A stretch of DNA of 64,000 bases from Bacillus nitratireducens (GTDB lineage: Bacteria > Bacillota > Bacilli > Bacillales > Bacillaceae_G), in assembly GCF_001884135.1 (NCBI RefSeq), contig NZ_MAOC01000021.1, positions 1-64,000 of the forward strand, read 5' to 3'. Numbering within the stretch: the first letter of the stretch is position 1; the number at the start of each line of letters is the position of its first letter. Below are positions 42,065-51,333 of this stretch, piece by piece. The notes beneath the pieces were generated by a model. The model searched no databases. It was not told where the DNA came from and was given only the letters and a program-made list of their open reading frames with translations. Both the position numbers and the translations under genes were made by a program.

Positions 42065-42652
42065 ATGAAGCGTTATCAAAAGTTAATTGGTCTTATGGTT
42101 GTATTTTGTCTCTTTGTACTTGCAGGTTGTAGCAGTTCAGGTTCAAAATTACGTAAACCGTTAAACTGGGATTTAGAAACTTTCCAATTTACAAATCAAG
42201 AAGGAAAGCCATTTGGTACAAAAGATTTAAAAGGGAAAGTTTGGGTAGCGGATTTCATGTTTACAAACTGTCAAACAGTTTGTCCGCCAATGACTGCTAA
42301 TATGGCTAAATTACAGAAAATGGCTAAGGAAGAGAAACTGGATGTTGAGTTTGTTTCGTTTAGTGTAGATCCTGAACTTGATAAACCAGAAAATTTGAAA
42401 GCTTTCATTCAAAAGTTTACAGAAGATACAAGTAACTGGAACTTGTTAACAGGGTATTCACTGGAGGAAATTACAAAGTTTTCAAAAGATAACTTCCAAT
42501 CGCTTGTAGATAAACCAGAAGATGGGCAAGTAATACACGGTACATCTTTTTATTTAATCGATCAAAATGGAAAAGTAATGAAAAAGTATAGTGGCATTAG
42601 TAATACGCCATACGAAGATATTATACGTGATATGAAGCGATTAGCGGATTAA
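42065..42652 (+). CDS. SCO-family thioredoxin-like lipoprotein
   Basis: The 195-residue protein has a lipoprotein signal (MVVFCLFVLAGCSSSG, lipobox LAGC) and the SCO core MFTNCQTVCPPMTANM with the copper and redox cysteines CxxxC. A histidine in QVIHGTSFYLID completes the site. It delivers copper to, or reduces, the CuA site of cytochrome oxidase outside the membrane. It resembles B. subtilis YpmQ. The ribosome site GAGGTTT lies close to ATG 42065. A palindrome lies about 100 bases upstream. Confidence 0.88.
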   Translation: MKRYQKLIGLMVVFCLFVLAGCSSSGSKLRKPLNWDLETFQFTNQEGKPFGTKDLKGKVWVADFMFTNCQTVCPPMTANMAKLQKMAKEEKLDVEFVSFSVDPELDKPENLKAFIQKFTEDTSNWNLLTGYSLEEITKFSKDNFQSLVDKPEDGQVIHGTSFYLIDQNGKVMKKYSGISNTPYEDIIRDMKRLAD

Positions 42653-42683
42653 AAAGAAGGGTGCATAGCACCCTTCTTTTTTT
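42653..42683. terminator. Bidirectional terminator
   Basis: AAAGAAGGGTGC pairs with GCACCCTTCTTT around ATA, flanked by A and T tracts between the SCO and Hsp20 genes. Confidence 0.85.
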
Positions 42684-42686
42684 ACA

Positions 42687-43151
42687 TTAGTCTATGGATA
42701 AAATGTCATGCTGCTGTGGAAGTTTTGGTGCACGAATTTCTAATACGCCGTTTTGATAAGAAGCTTTCGCTGCTTTTTTATTAATTGAGTATGGTAACTT
42801 AATCAATCTTGATGCTTCTGAAATGGAACGTTCTCGGCGATAATAGTTATGAGATGTTTGTTCTTCTTCCTCATCAAGTATCTCTTCTTTTACAGAGACT
42901 TTTAAGTATTCACTTTGTATTTCAATTCGAATTTGTTCTTTTTGTATACCTGGTAGTTCAGCTGTAACAACGAGTTCTTCACCAACTTCATATAAATCTA
43001 CAGGGAATGTTAATAAACGGTTTCCTTTTTGGAAAAAATGATTTAAATCAGCGATTACATTGCGAAGTGGTGTTTGCTCGAAGAAATCATCAATTTGCTT
43101 TAAATAATTGCGAACCGGTGGGCGAGAAGAATCTTTTTTTTCTTCACTCAT
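42687..43151 (-). CDS. Hsp20/alpha-crystallin small heat-shock protein
   Basis: The 154-residue protein has the alpha-crystallin domain from about residue 45 (FPVDLYEVGEELVVTAELPG) to the conserved AKASYQNGVLEIRAPKL, which contains the G-x-L motif. The N-terminus FFEQTPLRNVIADLNHFFQK is of the type that mediates oligomers. It holds unfolding proteins for later refolding in the cytoplasm. The ribosome site AGGAGGGAA precedes ATG 43151. The role in spores, common for Bacillus Hsp20 proteins, cannot be read here. Confidence 0.88.
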   Translation of the reverse strand: MSEEKKDSSRPPVRNYLKQIDDFFEQTPLRNVIADLNHFFQKGNRLLTFPVDLYEVGEELVVTAELPGIQKEQIRIEIQSEYLKVSVKEEILDEEEEQTSHNYYRRERSISEASRLIKLPYSINKKAAKASYQNGVLEIRAPKLPQQHDILSID

Positions 43152-43368
43152 GGTATTCCCTCCTAGAAATCAATATGCAATATCATATGACAAAAGCGGA
43201 GAAAGGTGATTGCCTAGTTTTCATGTTTTCATAAAAAATTGTTAAAAATGTGAAATGGAGTGATTTTTTTATAGTTTTTGGTCGCCATATTCAGTTGATT
43301 ATGCTAGTATAAATAGGGTTGATATAGTAGTATAGAGACAGAATGAAAACTGAAAGAGGGTAAGAAGT

Positions 43369-45270
43369 ATGTGTGGTTTTGTAGGATGTTTATGTGAAAA
43401 CCCTAGAGAGTTTTCAGAAACAGAAAAACATCAATTTGAAAATATGAACACGATGATTTTCCACCGCGGTCCAGATGACGAAGGATATTTTCGTGATGAA
43501 CATGTACAATTTGGCTTCCGCCGTTTAAGCATCATTGACTTAGAGGCAGGACATCAGCCGCTAACTTATGAAAATGATCGATATGTAATTATTTTTAATG
43601 GTGAAATTTACAATTATGTAGAATTACGTGAAATGTTACTTGAAAAAGGCGCAACGTTTGCAACGCAATCTGATACAGAAGTTATCATTGCATTGTATGC
43701 ACATATGAAAGAAAAATGTGTAGACTACCTTCGTGGTATGTTCGCATTTATGATTTGGGATCGTGAAGAAAAGACACTTTTCGGTGCACGTGACCACTTT
43801 GGCATTAAGCCTTTATACATCGCACAACAAGGTGATACTACATTCTTCGCATCTGAGAAGAAAAGTATTATGCATGTAATGGAAGACAAAGGGGTAAACC
43901 CAACGTCACTACAACATTACTTTACGTACCAATATGGTCCAGAGCCAGAAACATTAACAATTGATGTTAATAAAATTGAGCCTGGTCATTACTTCGTAAA
44001 AGAAATCGGTAAAGAGATGGAAATCCATCGTTACTGGAATCCTTATTTCAACGCTTCAAGCGCAACGAAAGAGGAACATATCCAAGCAATTCGTGATGTA
44101 TTATACGATTCTGTAAAAGTGCATATGCGTAGTGATGTACCAGTAGGTTCATTCCTTTCTGGTGGTATCGATTCATCTATTATTGCTTCTATCGCAAGAG
44201 AAATGAACCCAAATCTTTTAACATTTTCTATTGGTTTTGAGCAACGCGGTTTCAGTGAAGTTGACGTTGCGAAAGAAACTGCTGAGAAATTAGGAGTTAA
44301 AAACCATAACGTATTCATTTCAGCGCAAGAGTTTATGGATGAGTTCCCAAAAATCATTTGGCATATGGATGATCCTTTAGCAGATCCAGCAGCTGTACCA
44401 TTGTATTTCGTTGCGAAAGAAGCACGTAAACATGTAACGGTTGTTCTTTCTGGTGAAGGTGCAGACGAGCTATTTGGTGGATATAACATTTATCGTGAGC
44501 CAAACTCTTTAAAAATGTTCTCTTACATTCCTAGCCCAGGAAAGAGCGTTCTAAAGGCATTAAGTGGTGCTCTTAAAGAAGGATTTAAAGGGAAAAGCTT
44601 CTTAGAGCGTGGATGTACGCCAATTGAAGAGCGTTACTATGGAAATGCGAAAATCTTCCGTGAAGAAGAGAAAGCTGAATTAATGAAGTATTACGATGAA
44701 AGTGTTAACTATATGGATATCACGAAACCATTGTATAACGAAATTAAAGATTATGATGATGTAAGTAAAATGCAGTACATTGACATGTTCACATGGTTAC
44801 GCGGCGATATTTTATTAAAAGCTGATAAAATGACGATGGCAAATTCATTAGAACTTCGTGTACCGTTCTTAGATAAAGAAGTATTTGACGTTGCATCTAA
44901 AATTCCGACTGAATTTAAAATTGCTAACGGAACTACGAAAGCTATTTTACGTGAAGCAGCACGTGGCATTGTTCCAGATCACGTATTAGATCGTAAAAAG
45001 CTTGGATTCCCAGTACCAATTCGTCACTGGTTAAAAGATGAAATGCACGATTGGGCTATAAATATTATTAAAGAAAGCAAAACGGATCATTTAATCGACA
45101 AACAGTATGTATTAAACTTACTGGAAGCACATTGTGCAGATAAAGGCGATTATAGCCGTAAAATTTGGACTGTACTTGCGTTTATGGTATGGCATCAAAT
45201 TTATGTTGAGCATAAATACGATACGAATAAGTTCCACGAAGAAACAAAGCGTGCGTATAGCTTAGTTTAA
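43369..45270 (+). CDS. asnB: Asparagine synthase (glutamine-hydrolysing)
   Basis: The 633-residue enzyme has an N-terminal glutaminase domain with nucleophile Cys2 (MCGFVGCL), FNGEIYNY and GARDHFGIKPL, and a synthetase domain with the PP-loop SFLSGGIDSSIIAS and SGEGADELFGGY. It makes asparagine from aspartate and glutamine with ATP. The length fits AsnB of bacilli (about 632 residues), some of which also amidate peptidoglycan precursors. The ribosome site GAAAGAGGG lies before ATG 43369. A single gene with its own terminator. Confidence 0.92.
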   Translation: MCGFVGCLCENPREFSETEKHQFENMNTMIFHRGPDDEGYFRDEHVQFGFRRLSIIDLEAGHQPLTYENDRYVIIFNGEIYNYVELREMLLEKGATFATQSDTEVIIALYAHMKEKCVDYLRGMFAFMIWDREEKTLFGARDHFGIKPLYIAQQGDTTFFASEKKSIMHVMEDKGVNPTSLQHYFTYQYGPEPETLTIDVNKIEPGHYFVKEIGKEMEIHRYWNPYFNASSATKEEHIQAIRDVLYDSVKVHMRSDVPVGSFLSGGIDSSIIASIAREMNPNLLTFSIGFEQRGFSEVDVAKETAEKLGVKNHNVFISAQEFMDEFPKIIWHMDDPLADPAAVPLYFVAKEARKHVTVVLSGEGADELFGGYNIYREPNSLKMFSYIPSPGKSVLKALSGALKEGFKGKSFLERGCTPIEERYYGNAKIFREEEKAELMKYYDESVNYMDITKPLYNEIKDYDDVSKMQYIDMFTWLRGDILLKADKMTMANSLELRVPFLDKEVFDVASKIPTEFKIANGTTKAILREAARGIVPDHVLDRKKLGFPVPIRHWLKDEMHDWAINIIKESKTDHLIDKQYVLNLLEAHCADKGDYSRKIWTVLAFMVWHQIYVEHKYDTNKFHEETKRAYSLV

Positions 45271-45271
45271 T

Positions 45272-45312
45272 AAAAAAACCTTAAGGTCGTATTCGGCTTT
45301 AAGGTTTTTTTC
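45272..45312 (+). terminator. Terminator of asnB
   Basis: AAAAAACCTTAA pairs with TTAAGGTTTTTT around a GTCGTATTCGGCT loop. Confidence 0.8.
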
Positions 45313-45362
45313 ATAAATTGTAATTATAATTGATACAATAATAGTAAAAGGATGGACAACAT

Positions 45363-45722
45363 ATGATTACGTTTGAGAAAGTAAATACAGAAAATGAAAG
45401 CGTTGTAAAAGAAATGTTTCACTCACACAGCTTAGATATGAAAAAGGTTCAGTATTGTGTAAAAGTTGATGATACATATATTGGTGTAATAGATTATAGT
45501 GTCCAAGAAGAGAGTGCTATTTTGTCACAGTTAATTATTCATTTTGATTATCAAGGTTATGGATACGGGACGAATACGTATTTTACATTTGAAGAAATAA
45601 TGAAACAGAGAAATGTGAATGAAATAAAAGTATTGCAAGAGGTGTTTACGGAACAAGCTAAATCTTTCATAGTGGGATCTGGTTTTATTGAGGAAAATGG
45701 AATATATGTAAAGAAAATATAG
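45363..45722 (+). CDS. Small GNAT-like acetyltransferase
   Basis: The 119-residue protein has the GNAT strand and loop LSQLIIHFDYQGYGYGTNTY (the loop QGYGYGT binds acetyl-CoA) and the C-terminal half EIKVLQEVFTEQAKSFIVGS with GFIEENGIYVKK. It is short for the fold but complete in its core. The ribosome site AGGATGG precedes ATG 45363. The substrate is unknown. Confidence 0.72.
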   Translation: MITFEKVNTENESVVKEMFHSHSLDMKKVQYCVKVDDTYIGVIDYSVQEESAILSQLIIHFDYQGYGYGTNTYFTFEEIMKQRNVNEIKVLQEVFTEQAKSFIVGSGFIEENGIYVKKI

Positions 45723-45767
45723 TGAATATTGGTCACTTGATGAAATGAATATGGGGCAGGTGAATGT

Positions 45768-46103
45768 ATGACAATGACTGCTGGTCTTGTATTAGTTGGA
45801 AGTTGTTTTATTGTAGCAGAACTATGCCAGATTTTTATTCGAAAAAGAATGTATAAGAAGAGAAGACCATATGAATTACAATATGTACCCGTGTTTGTAA
45901 TTTTGTTTTGCATGTTATTTGCATTACAAAACGCAATTCATTTTTCACCTCTTTTGAACATCTTTTTAAAGTTTGGGTTGTTATACAGCGGTGTTGGAAT
46001 AGCTCTCATATGTATTTTGTTTTGTATACGTTACATCCACTATCAATCGTACATATTCATTTTAAATTGGTTAAAGAAAAGTGATAGAAGCCGCCTTACA
46101 TAA
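45768..46103 (+). CDS. Hypothetical membrane protein
   Basis: The 111-residue protein has three hydrophobic segments, TAGLVLVGSCFIVAELCQIF, VPVFVILFCMLFALQN and GLLYSGVGIALICILFCIRY, separated by short basic loops (RKRMYKKRRPYE). I recognise no family. The GGTGAATG area precedes ATG 45768. It follows the GNAT gene on the same strand without a clear terminator. Confidence 0.6.
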   Translation: MTMTAGLVLVGSCFIVAELCQIFIRKRMYKKRRPYELQYVPVFVILFCMLFALQNAIHFSPLLNIFLKFGLLYSGVGIALICILFCIRYIHYQSYIFILNWLKKSDRSRLT

Positions 46104-46208
46104 GGGGGTTTTTTCTTTGTATTTGTAACGGAACTTGTACAACTAACATAAAATAGGACGAGTAGAAATGTAAGCTTATTACCTTAACGAAAGGAACGAA
46201 AAAGATAT

Positions 46209-47195
46209 ATGAAACTTGTTATAGACGCAGGGCATGGTGGATATGATTCTGGTGCTGTTGGTAATGGGTTAGTGGAAAAAGAGTTAACACTTCAAATTGC
46301 TAGACGTGTACGAGATATTTTATCTGCAAATTATCCAATCAATATTAAAATGACACGTGACAGCGATGTATTCATCTCTTTATCAGAACGTGCTAATATT
46401 GCTAATTCATTTGGTGCAGATTATTTTATCTCATTTCACATTAATAGCGGCGGTGGCACTGGATTTGAAAGTTATATTTACAATGCGCTATCTAATAGTA
46501 GTTCCGCATATGAAAAGCAACAAAAAATGCATGCAGCAGTCAATCCTGTATTAACTAAATATGGTCTTCGTGACCGAGGAGCCAAAAAAGCAAATTATGC
46601 GGTACTAAGAGAGACTGCAATGGATGCAATTTTAACTGAGACTGCTTTTATTGATACAACGTTTGATGCTAATTTATTGAAAAATCCACAATTTATTGAA
46701 GACTTAAGTCAAGCGTATGCAAATGGGATAGCAGCTATTTTTGGAGTTGCTCCAAATCCACAACCTCCAAACCCCCAGCCAACACCACAAACGAAGGGGA
46801 TCGCCTATATACTTGGGAAAAATGTGAATTTAAGAAGTGGTCCATCAACGTCTTCTTCAGTTATTCGTCAACTAAACTCCCCAGTGTCGTATATCGTATA
46901 TCAGGAAAGTAATGGATGGTTGGACTTAGGAAATGGACAATGGGTGTATAATGACCCTTCGTACATTAATTTTGTAAAGACGAGCAATAGTGATGGAAGT
47001 GCAATTGGTGTCGCATATATACAAGGAATGAATGTGAATTTAAGAAGTGGTCCATCAACATCTTCTTCAGTTATTCGTAAATTAAATAATCCAGAATCTT
47101 ATTTAGTATATATGAATCAAAACGGTTGGTTGAACCTTGGTGGTAATCAATGGGTGTACAATGATCCATCATATATTAAATATAAACAATATTAG
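46209..47195 (+). CDS. N-acetylmuramoyl-L-alanine amidase with two SH3 repeats
   Basis: The 328-residue protein starts directly with an Amidase_3 domain: LVIDAGHGGYDSG (zinc ligand His9), a glutamate in GLVEKELTL, FISFHINSG and AILTETAFID with the catalytic glutamate. A proline-rich linker (PNPQPPNPQPTPQ) leads to two SH3-type cell-wall-binding repeats, each beginning with NVNLRSGPSTSSSVIR. It cleaves the bond between N-acetylmuramic acid and L-alanine. There is no signal peptide, as in spore mother-cell lysins (CwlC type) or phage endolysins. The repeats are almost identical at DNA level, pointing to a recent duplication. Confidence 0.88.
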   Translation: MKLVIDAGHGGYDSGAVGNGLVEKELTLQIARRVRDILSANYPINIKMTRDSDVFISLSERANIANSFGADYFISFHINSGGGTGFESYIYNALSNSSSAYEKQQKMHAAVNPVLTKYGLRDRGAKKANYAVLRETAMDAILTETAFIDTTFDANLLKNPQFIEDLSQAYANGIAAIFGVAPNPQPPNPQPTPQTKGIAYILGKNVNLRSGPSTSSSVIRQLNSPVSYIVYQESNGWLDLGNGQWVYNDPSYINFVKTSNSDGSAIGVAYIQGMNVNLRSGPSTSSSVIRKLNNPESYLVYMNQNGWLNLGGNQWVYNDPSYIKYKQY

Positions 47196-47219
47196 GAAAT
47201 GAATTTATAATGTAATACG

Positions 47220-47254
47220 AATGCGTATTTATGTATAACGTAGATACGCATTTT
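47220..47254 (+). terminator. Terminator of the amidase gene
   Basis: AATGCGTAT (47220-47228) pairs with ATACGCATT (47244-47252). Confidence 0.65.
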
Positions 47255-47360
47255 AAGAACGTTTATTATTTTCATACGTATACACTTTATTTTAAAAATA
47301 AACATTTGAATAGCGGATAGAATCTAAATTGTATATATTAAAAAAGTTTTCTGATATACA

Positions 47361-47414
47361 TTGACAATGTATGTAATATACATTAACCTTTAATTGTTAA
47401 TGATAATCGATTTC
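47361..47414 (+). promoter_or_regulatory. Promoter with Fur-box-like operator
   Basis: TTGACA (47361-47366) is followed by a weak -10 region. TTAATGATAATCGATTTCAT (47397-47416) resembles the Fur box core GATAATGATAATCATTATC; it lies just ahead of the ribosome site of a siderophore-binding gene. Confidence 0.6.
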
Positions 47415-47429
47415 ATCTAGGGAGGACAT

Positions 47430-48392
47430 ATGGTACATAGTAAAAAAATATTTATGTTCTGCATTATGATACTTATGGTAATAATCGCAGGGTGTAGCAA
47501 AGAAGAGAAAAAAGAAAATGATACATCAGCTAAAGCAAAAGATTCGTATACTGTAAAGCATGCAATGGGTGAAACAACAGTAAATGGTACACCTAAAAAA
47601 GTAGTTGTTTTAACAAATGAGGGTGCGGAGGCACTTTTAGCTGTTGGAGTAACACCAGTTGGAACTACAAAACCACGTGCTGGTGATGAATGGTATCCTC
47701 ATTTAGCGAAAGATTTAAAAGATACGAAAGTTGTAGGAACTGAGCGTGATATTAATTTAGAGGCAGTTATGAAACTTAAGCCGGATTTAATTATCGGGAA
47801 TAAAATGCGTCATGAAAAAATATATGAGCAATTGAACGAAATAGCGCCAACTGTATACGCTGAAACATTGCGCGGGGATTGGAAAGAAAACTTTACACTC
47901 TATACAAAAGCTGTAAATAAAGAAAAAGAAGGGCAAAAGGCTCTTGAAGATTATAAAAAACGTATTGAAGGAATGAAAGAGAAGTTAGGAGATAAATTGA
48001 ATTCTAAAGTTTCTATTATTCGCTTCGTACCAGGTGATGTTCGTATTTATCAGAAAAACTCATTCTCAGGTGCTGTTTTAAATGATGTTGGATTTAAGCG
48101 ACCACCACTTCAAGATAAAGATGAATTTGCGATAAAAGGAATTACAAAAGAGCAAATTCCGAATATGGATGGGGACTACATATTCTACTTTACATCTGAT
48201 AAAGATGCAGATAAGAATAACGAAGGAAATACGTTAGCAAAAGAATGGACAGAAGATCCACTCTTTAAGCAGCTACAAGCTTCTAAAGACAATAAAGTAT
48301 TCCAAGTGGATGAAGTAATTTGGAATACAGCAGGCGGTATTAAAGCTGCAAATTTAATGTTAGATGATATTGAAAAATATTTTCTGAAATAA
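47430..48392 (+). CDS. Iron-siderophore ABC transporter substrate-binding lipoprotein
   Basis: The 320-residue lipoprotein has the signal MILMVIIAGCSKEEK (lipobox IAGC) and the class III binding-protein fold: VVVLTNEGAEALLAVGVTPV, LEAVMKLKPDLIIG and NTAGGIKAANLMLDD. It is similar to YfiY/FhuD/FeuA-like proteins that hand ferric siderophores to a membrane permease. Permease and ATPase genes are not adjacent, so it must use a transporter encoded elsewhere. A Fur-like site upstream suggests iron repression. ATG 47430 follows GGGAGGACAT. Confidence 0.87.
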   Translation: MVHSKKIFMFCIMILMVIIAGCSKEEKKENDTSAKAKDSYTVKHAMGETTVNGTPKKVVVLTNEGAEALLAVGVTPVGTTKPRAGDEWYPHLAKDLKDTKVVGTERDINLEAVMKLKPDLIIGNKMRHEKIYEQLNEIAPTVYAETLRGDWKENFTLYTKAVNKEKEGQKALEDYKKRIEGMKEKLGDKLNSKVSIIRFVPGDVRIYQKNSFSGAVLNDVGFKRPPLQDKDEFAIKGITKEQIPNMDGDYIFYFTSDKDADKNNEGNTLAKEWTEDPLFKQLQASKDNKVFQVDEVIWNTAGGIKAANLMLDDIEKYFLK

Positions 48393-48403
48393 ATGAATGG
48401 TTG

Positions 48404-48437
48404 AGTACATCACTTTAAATAGGTGATGTACTTTTTA
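48404..48437 (+). terminator. Terminator of the siderophore-binding gene
   Basis: AGTACATCAC (48404-48413) pairs with GTGATGTACT (48423-48432), with a T tract. Confidence 0.85.
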
Positions 48438-48523
48438 ATTTATTTAAATACAGAAAATTCCTTCTTTAGAGTGTGGATAAGTTGTACAATAAAATCAATC
48501 ATGGAATAAAGGAGTGGGAAGGA

Positions 48524-49399
48524 ATGAAAGCTACTCATAAAGATTGGATTTTGTTTAACGGAAGAATTGTAAATACGAAAGAAGAACAGCCGATGGTTGC
48601 GTTAGAAGAGCGAGGACTCCAATTTGGTGAAGGCATATATGAGGTATTTAGGCTATACGATGGGAAGCCTCATTTATTAGACTTACATTTGGAACGCTTT
48701 TTTAAATCTATGAAGGAAATAAATATTGTTCCTCCGTTTACAAAGGAAGAGTTAGTTGAAGAACTTCATCAAATGATTGAAAGAAATCAATTTCAAGAAG
48801 ATGGGAATGTGTATCTTCAAATATCACGTGGAGCTCAAGCTCGAAATCATGTGTATGAAAAAGATTTACAGCCAACATATTTTGCGAATATTGTTTCGTT
48901 TCCAAGACCTATCGCTACTATGGAACAAGGAATAAAGATTACAGTAGAAGAGGATATACGCTGGAAGTTTTGCCATATAAAATCTTTGAACCTTCTACCT
49001 AATATCATGATTAAAAATAAAATAAACGAGCAAGGGTATCAAGAAGCGATATTAGTACGAGATGGAGTTGTAACAGAAGGGTGTCATTCGAATTTCTTTA
49101 TGGTGAAAAATAATAAATTAATTACACATCCAGCTGATAATTTCATTCTACACGGCATTACTCGTCACTACGTTATTACATTAGCGAAAGCGTTACATAT
49201 AGAGGTAGAAGAGCGTGAATTTTCATTACAGGAAGTGTACGAATCCGATGAGTGTTTTTTCACAGCGACACCACTTGAAATATTCCCAGTTGTTCAAATT
49301 GGTGATGAGAAGTTTGGAAGTGGTGAAAGAGGACCAATTACGAAAAAACTACAAGCTGCATATGAAGAAAGTATTAGTTTGTTTAAAGTGACAAATTAA
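48524..49399 (+). CDS. Class IV aminotransferase, D-amino-acid transaminase-like
   Basis: The 291-residue PLP enzyme has the fold-type IV features DRGLQFG-like EERGLQFGEGIYEVFRLYDG, the PLP lysine in CHIKSLNLLPNIMIKN, EAILVRDGVVTEGCHSNFFM, and the phosphate-binding HGITRHYVI. Such enzymes include D-alanine transaminase, branched-chain transaminase and aminodeoxychorismate lyase. The pattern here is closest to D-amino-acid transaminase, but specificity is not certain. ATG 48524 follows AAAGGAGTGGGAAGG; a TTG 51 bases upstream is less likely. Confidence 0.8.
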   Translation: MKATHKDWILFNGRIVNTKEEQPMVALEERGLQFGEGIYEVFRLYDGKPHLLDLHLERFFKSMKEINIVPPFTKEELVEELHQMIERNQFQEDGNVYLQISRGAQARNHVYEKDLQPTYFANIVSFPRPIATMEQGIKITVEEDIRWKFCHIKSLNLLPNIMIKNKINEQGYQEAILVRDGVVTEGCHSNFFMVKNNKLITHPADNFILHGITRHYVITLAKALHIEVEEREFSLQEVYESDECFFTATPLEIFPVVQIGDEKFGSGERGPITKKLQAAYEESISLFKVTN

Positions 49400-49407
49400 T
49401 AATGAGG

Positions 49408-49438
49408 AAAAAAGCTGGTATTCCTCCAGCTTTTTTTC
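49408..49438 (+). terminator. Terminator of the aminotransferase gene
   Basis: AAAAAAGCTGG pairs with CCAGCTTTTTT around TATTCCT. Confidence 0.85.
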
Positions 49439-49497
49439 ATGATATAATTCAACCATAGGACAAGTTTTGAAAACGCTGTAAAAAGGGGATTTAATAT

Positions 49498-50145
49498 ATG
49501 AATTATGAAGATTTTAAAGAAGTAATTCACGGTAGACGAAGTGTTAGAAAGTTTACAGAACAAGAAGTATCCACTAGTGATATAAAAGAAATTATTGATT
49601 GTGCTCGTTATGCACCGAGTGATACGAACTCACAAACGTGGGAGTTCTTGGTCATTATGAACAGAGAGAAAATTAAAGAAATTGAACAAATGACATGGGA
49701 TGCATTACATAAACTTGCGGCAAAAGCAGCAGAAAATGGAGAAGAGAAAGCAGGGAAATTACTTACACGTTCTTTCGGACCGTATGCGACAGCTTTCTCT
49801 GAGGCGCCAGTATTAATCGTATGTTTGGCAACACCATATGAATCAAAGTTCCGTGAAAAGATATTTGATCCAATTGCCTTCGTTCCTGATTCAGTATGGG
49901 AAGAAGAAGGAATTAAGAGTAGCTGTTTAGCGGCACAAAACTTAATGCTGGCTGCACATGCGAAGGGTCTTGGTACGTGTCCAATGACAGGACCTGTATT
50001 GTTAGCTCAAAAAGAACTACGACAATATTTACAAATTGAGACCGAAAAACAAATTAATATGGTAATTTCACTCGGTTATCCGAAAGATAAACCGAAGAAA
50101 CTTCCAAGAAAAGAAGTAGATGAGATTACAACATTTATTTTTTAA
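49498..50145 (+). CDS. Nitroreductase family protein
   Basis: The 215-residue flavoprotein has the FMN-binding start GRRSVRKFTEQEV, ARYAPSDTNSQTWEFLVI, and the C-terminal SLGYPKDKPKKLPRKEVDEI that closes the flavin site. It reduces nitro-compounds, quinones or other substrates with NAD(P)H. The ribosome site AAAAGGGG precedes ATG 49498. The AAAGACATTG/CAATGTCTTT hairpin after the stop (50158-50186) is its terminator. The physiological substrate is open. Confidence 0.85.
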   Translation: MNYEDFKEVIHGRRSVRKFTEQEVSTSDIKEIIDCARYAPSDTNSQTWEFLVIMNREKIKEIEQMTWDALHKLAAKAAENGEEKAGKLLTRSFGPYATAFSEAPVLIVCLATPYESKFREKIFDPIAFVPDSVWEEEGIKSSCLAAQNLMLAAHAKGLGTCPMTGPVLLAQKELRQYLQIETEKQINMVISLGYPKDKPKKLPRKEVDEITTFIF

Positions 50146-50157
50146 TCGCTATATAGA

Positions 50158-50186
50158 AAAGACATTGAAATAACAATGTCTTTTTA
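50158..50186 (+). terminator. Terminator of the nitroreductase gene
   Basis: AAAGACATTG pairs with CAATGTCTTT around AAATAA, followed by T's. Confidence 0.85.
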
Positions 50187-50408
50187 TTTTGGACAGGTAT
50201 TTTATTAATCTGTTGGGCTAAAATGATAAATAAGATGAAATTACTATTTATTTCATTAAAAAAAATTAATGTTCTATTAAGGAAAGTATGGTACAGTAGT
50301 CGTGAGCAAGCTACTAGTATTTGTTCATGAAAGTGTTAAAAATAGTTTTAAAATTAATAAATTATTTTTGTATAATAAATTATAATGAAATTACAGGGGG
50401 GATGAATT

Positions 50409-50897
50409 TTGAAGAAATTCATAATCGCTGGATTGTCTGTATTGTTATTAGCAGGCTGTGGTGCTCCAAAGGAAAAAGAGGATGCACAGTCAAATCAGGA
50501 AGAACAAGTTGTAAATGCAAGTGATGAGAATATGGTTGTATTTCCTGAAGGGGCAATACCAGTTGGAGAAGGGAAAGTAAAAGTCATTACACCAGATGGT
50601 ACTTCTGAAAATGGAAATATACCGACTGTATTTATCAAAAAAGATACTTTAATTCAGCAAGTCGAGTTAGAACTTTCTAATTTTCAAAACGATAAAGAAA
50701 CATTCGTATTTGTAGATCAAATATTTGCAGATAAACATCAAGTAACTAGTACAACACAGACAACAGTACAATTAAAAGAAAAAATGCTTGAGACAGGTAG
50801 TCATACGATTACCGCAGCCCAGTTTGAAAACAATGACCCGAAAGGAAAAGTCATCAGCTTTAATCAAGCGACATTTGAAACGAAGCCTGCGTCTTAA
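50409..50897 (+). CDS. Hypothetical lipoprotein
   Basis: The 162-residue protein begins KKFIIAGLSVLLLAGCGAPK with a clear lipobox (LAGC), then an acidic linker rich in Glu and Gln and a beta-rich domain (GEGKVKVITPDGTSENGN, TVFIKKDTLIQQVELELSNF). I recognise no family. It starts at TTG 50409 behind AGGGGGGAT. It should be anchored to the outer face of the membrane. A single gene with its own terminator. Confidence 0.7.
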   Translation: MKKFIIAGLSVLLLAGCGAPKEKEDAQSNQEEQVVNASDENMVVFPEGAIPVGEGKVKVITPDGTSENGNIPTVFIKKDTLIQQVELELSNFQNDKETFVFVDQIFADKHQVTSTTQTTVQLKEKMLETGSHTITAAQFENNDPKGKVISFNQATFETKPAS

Positions 50898-50906
50898 ATA
50901 GGGATA

Positions 50907-50942
50907 AAAAGTACATTGCTTAAAGTGGTAGTGTACTTTTTA
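50907..50942 (+). terminator. Terminator of the lipoprotein gene
   Basis: AAAAGTACA pairs with TGTACTTTT around TTGCTTAAAGTGGTAG. Confidence 0.75.
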
Positions 50943-50973
50943 ATTTGGATAGAATTAGGTTGTTGAGAATAAT

Positions 50974-51219
50974 ATGTTTCACTTTCTAGTACGAATGAAT
51001 AGTAAGAAATTACTCTTTACTACTACGACAGAGAAAGTGGTTGATGATGTGAATCGGTTTGTTCGTATCTTTTTGATTAGTATGATAATGTCAGTAGTTT
51101 GGCTTACTATACAAGAGGTTATTCAAATGACGCTCAATTATCAAATCCATGACATGCTAATAGGATCTGTATGTTTTGTCATTGTGTACCGATTTCATGA
51201 TAAACTCGGATTAAGGTAA
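50974..51219 (+). CDS. Hypothetical two-span membrane protein
   Basis: The 81-residue protein has two hydrophobic segments (RIFLISMIMSVVWLTIQEVI and DMLIGSVCFVIVYRF) after a charged N-terminus. The ribosome site is weak (GTTGAGAATAAT before ATG). I recognise no family. Support is the composition and the free position between terminators. Confidence 0.5.
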   Translation: MFHFLVRMNSKKLLFTTTTEKVVDDVNRFVRIFLISMIMSVVWLTIQEVIQMTLNYQIHDMLIGSVCFVIVYRFHDKLGLR

Positions 51220-51333
51220 GTATTAAGTTGGAAATGTAGGGATTTCATTTGAAATGTCGAATAGTACATACGATGTCGTAATAACAAATTTTCTATTGTT
51301 TACTGTGAAACAGAAGAAGGAGAGATAGTAGTA

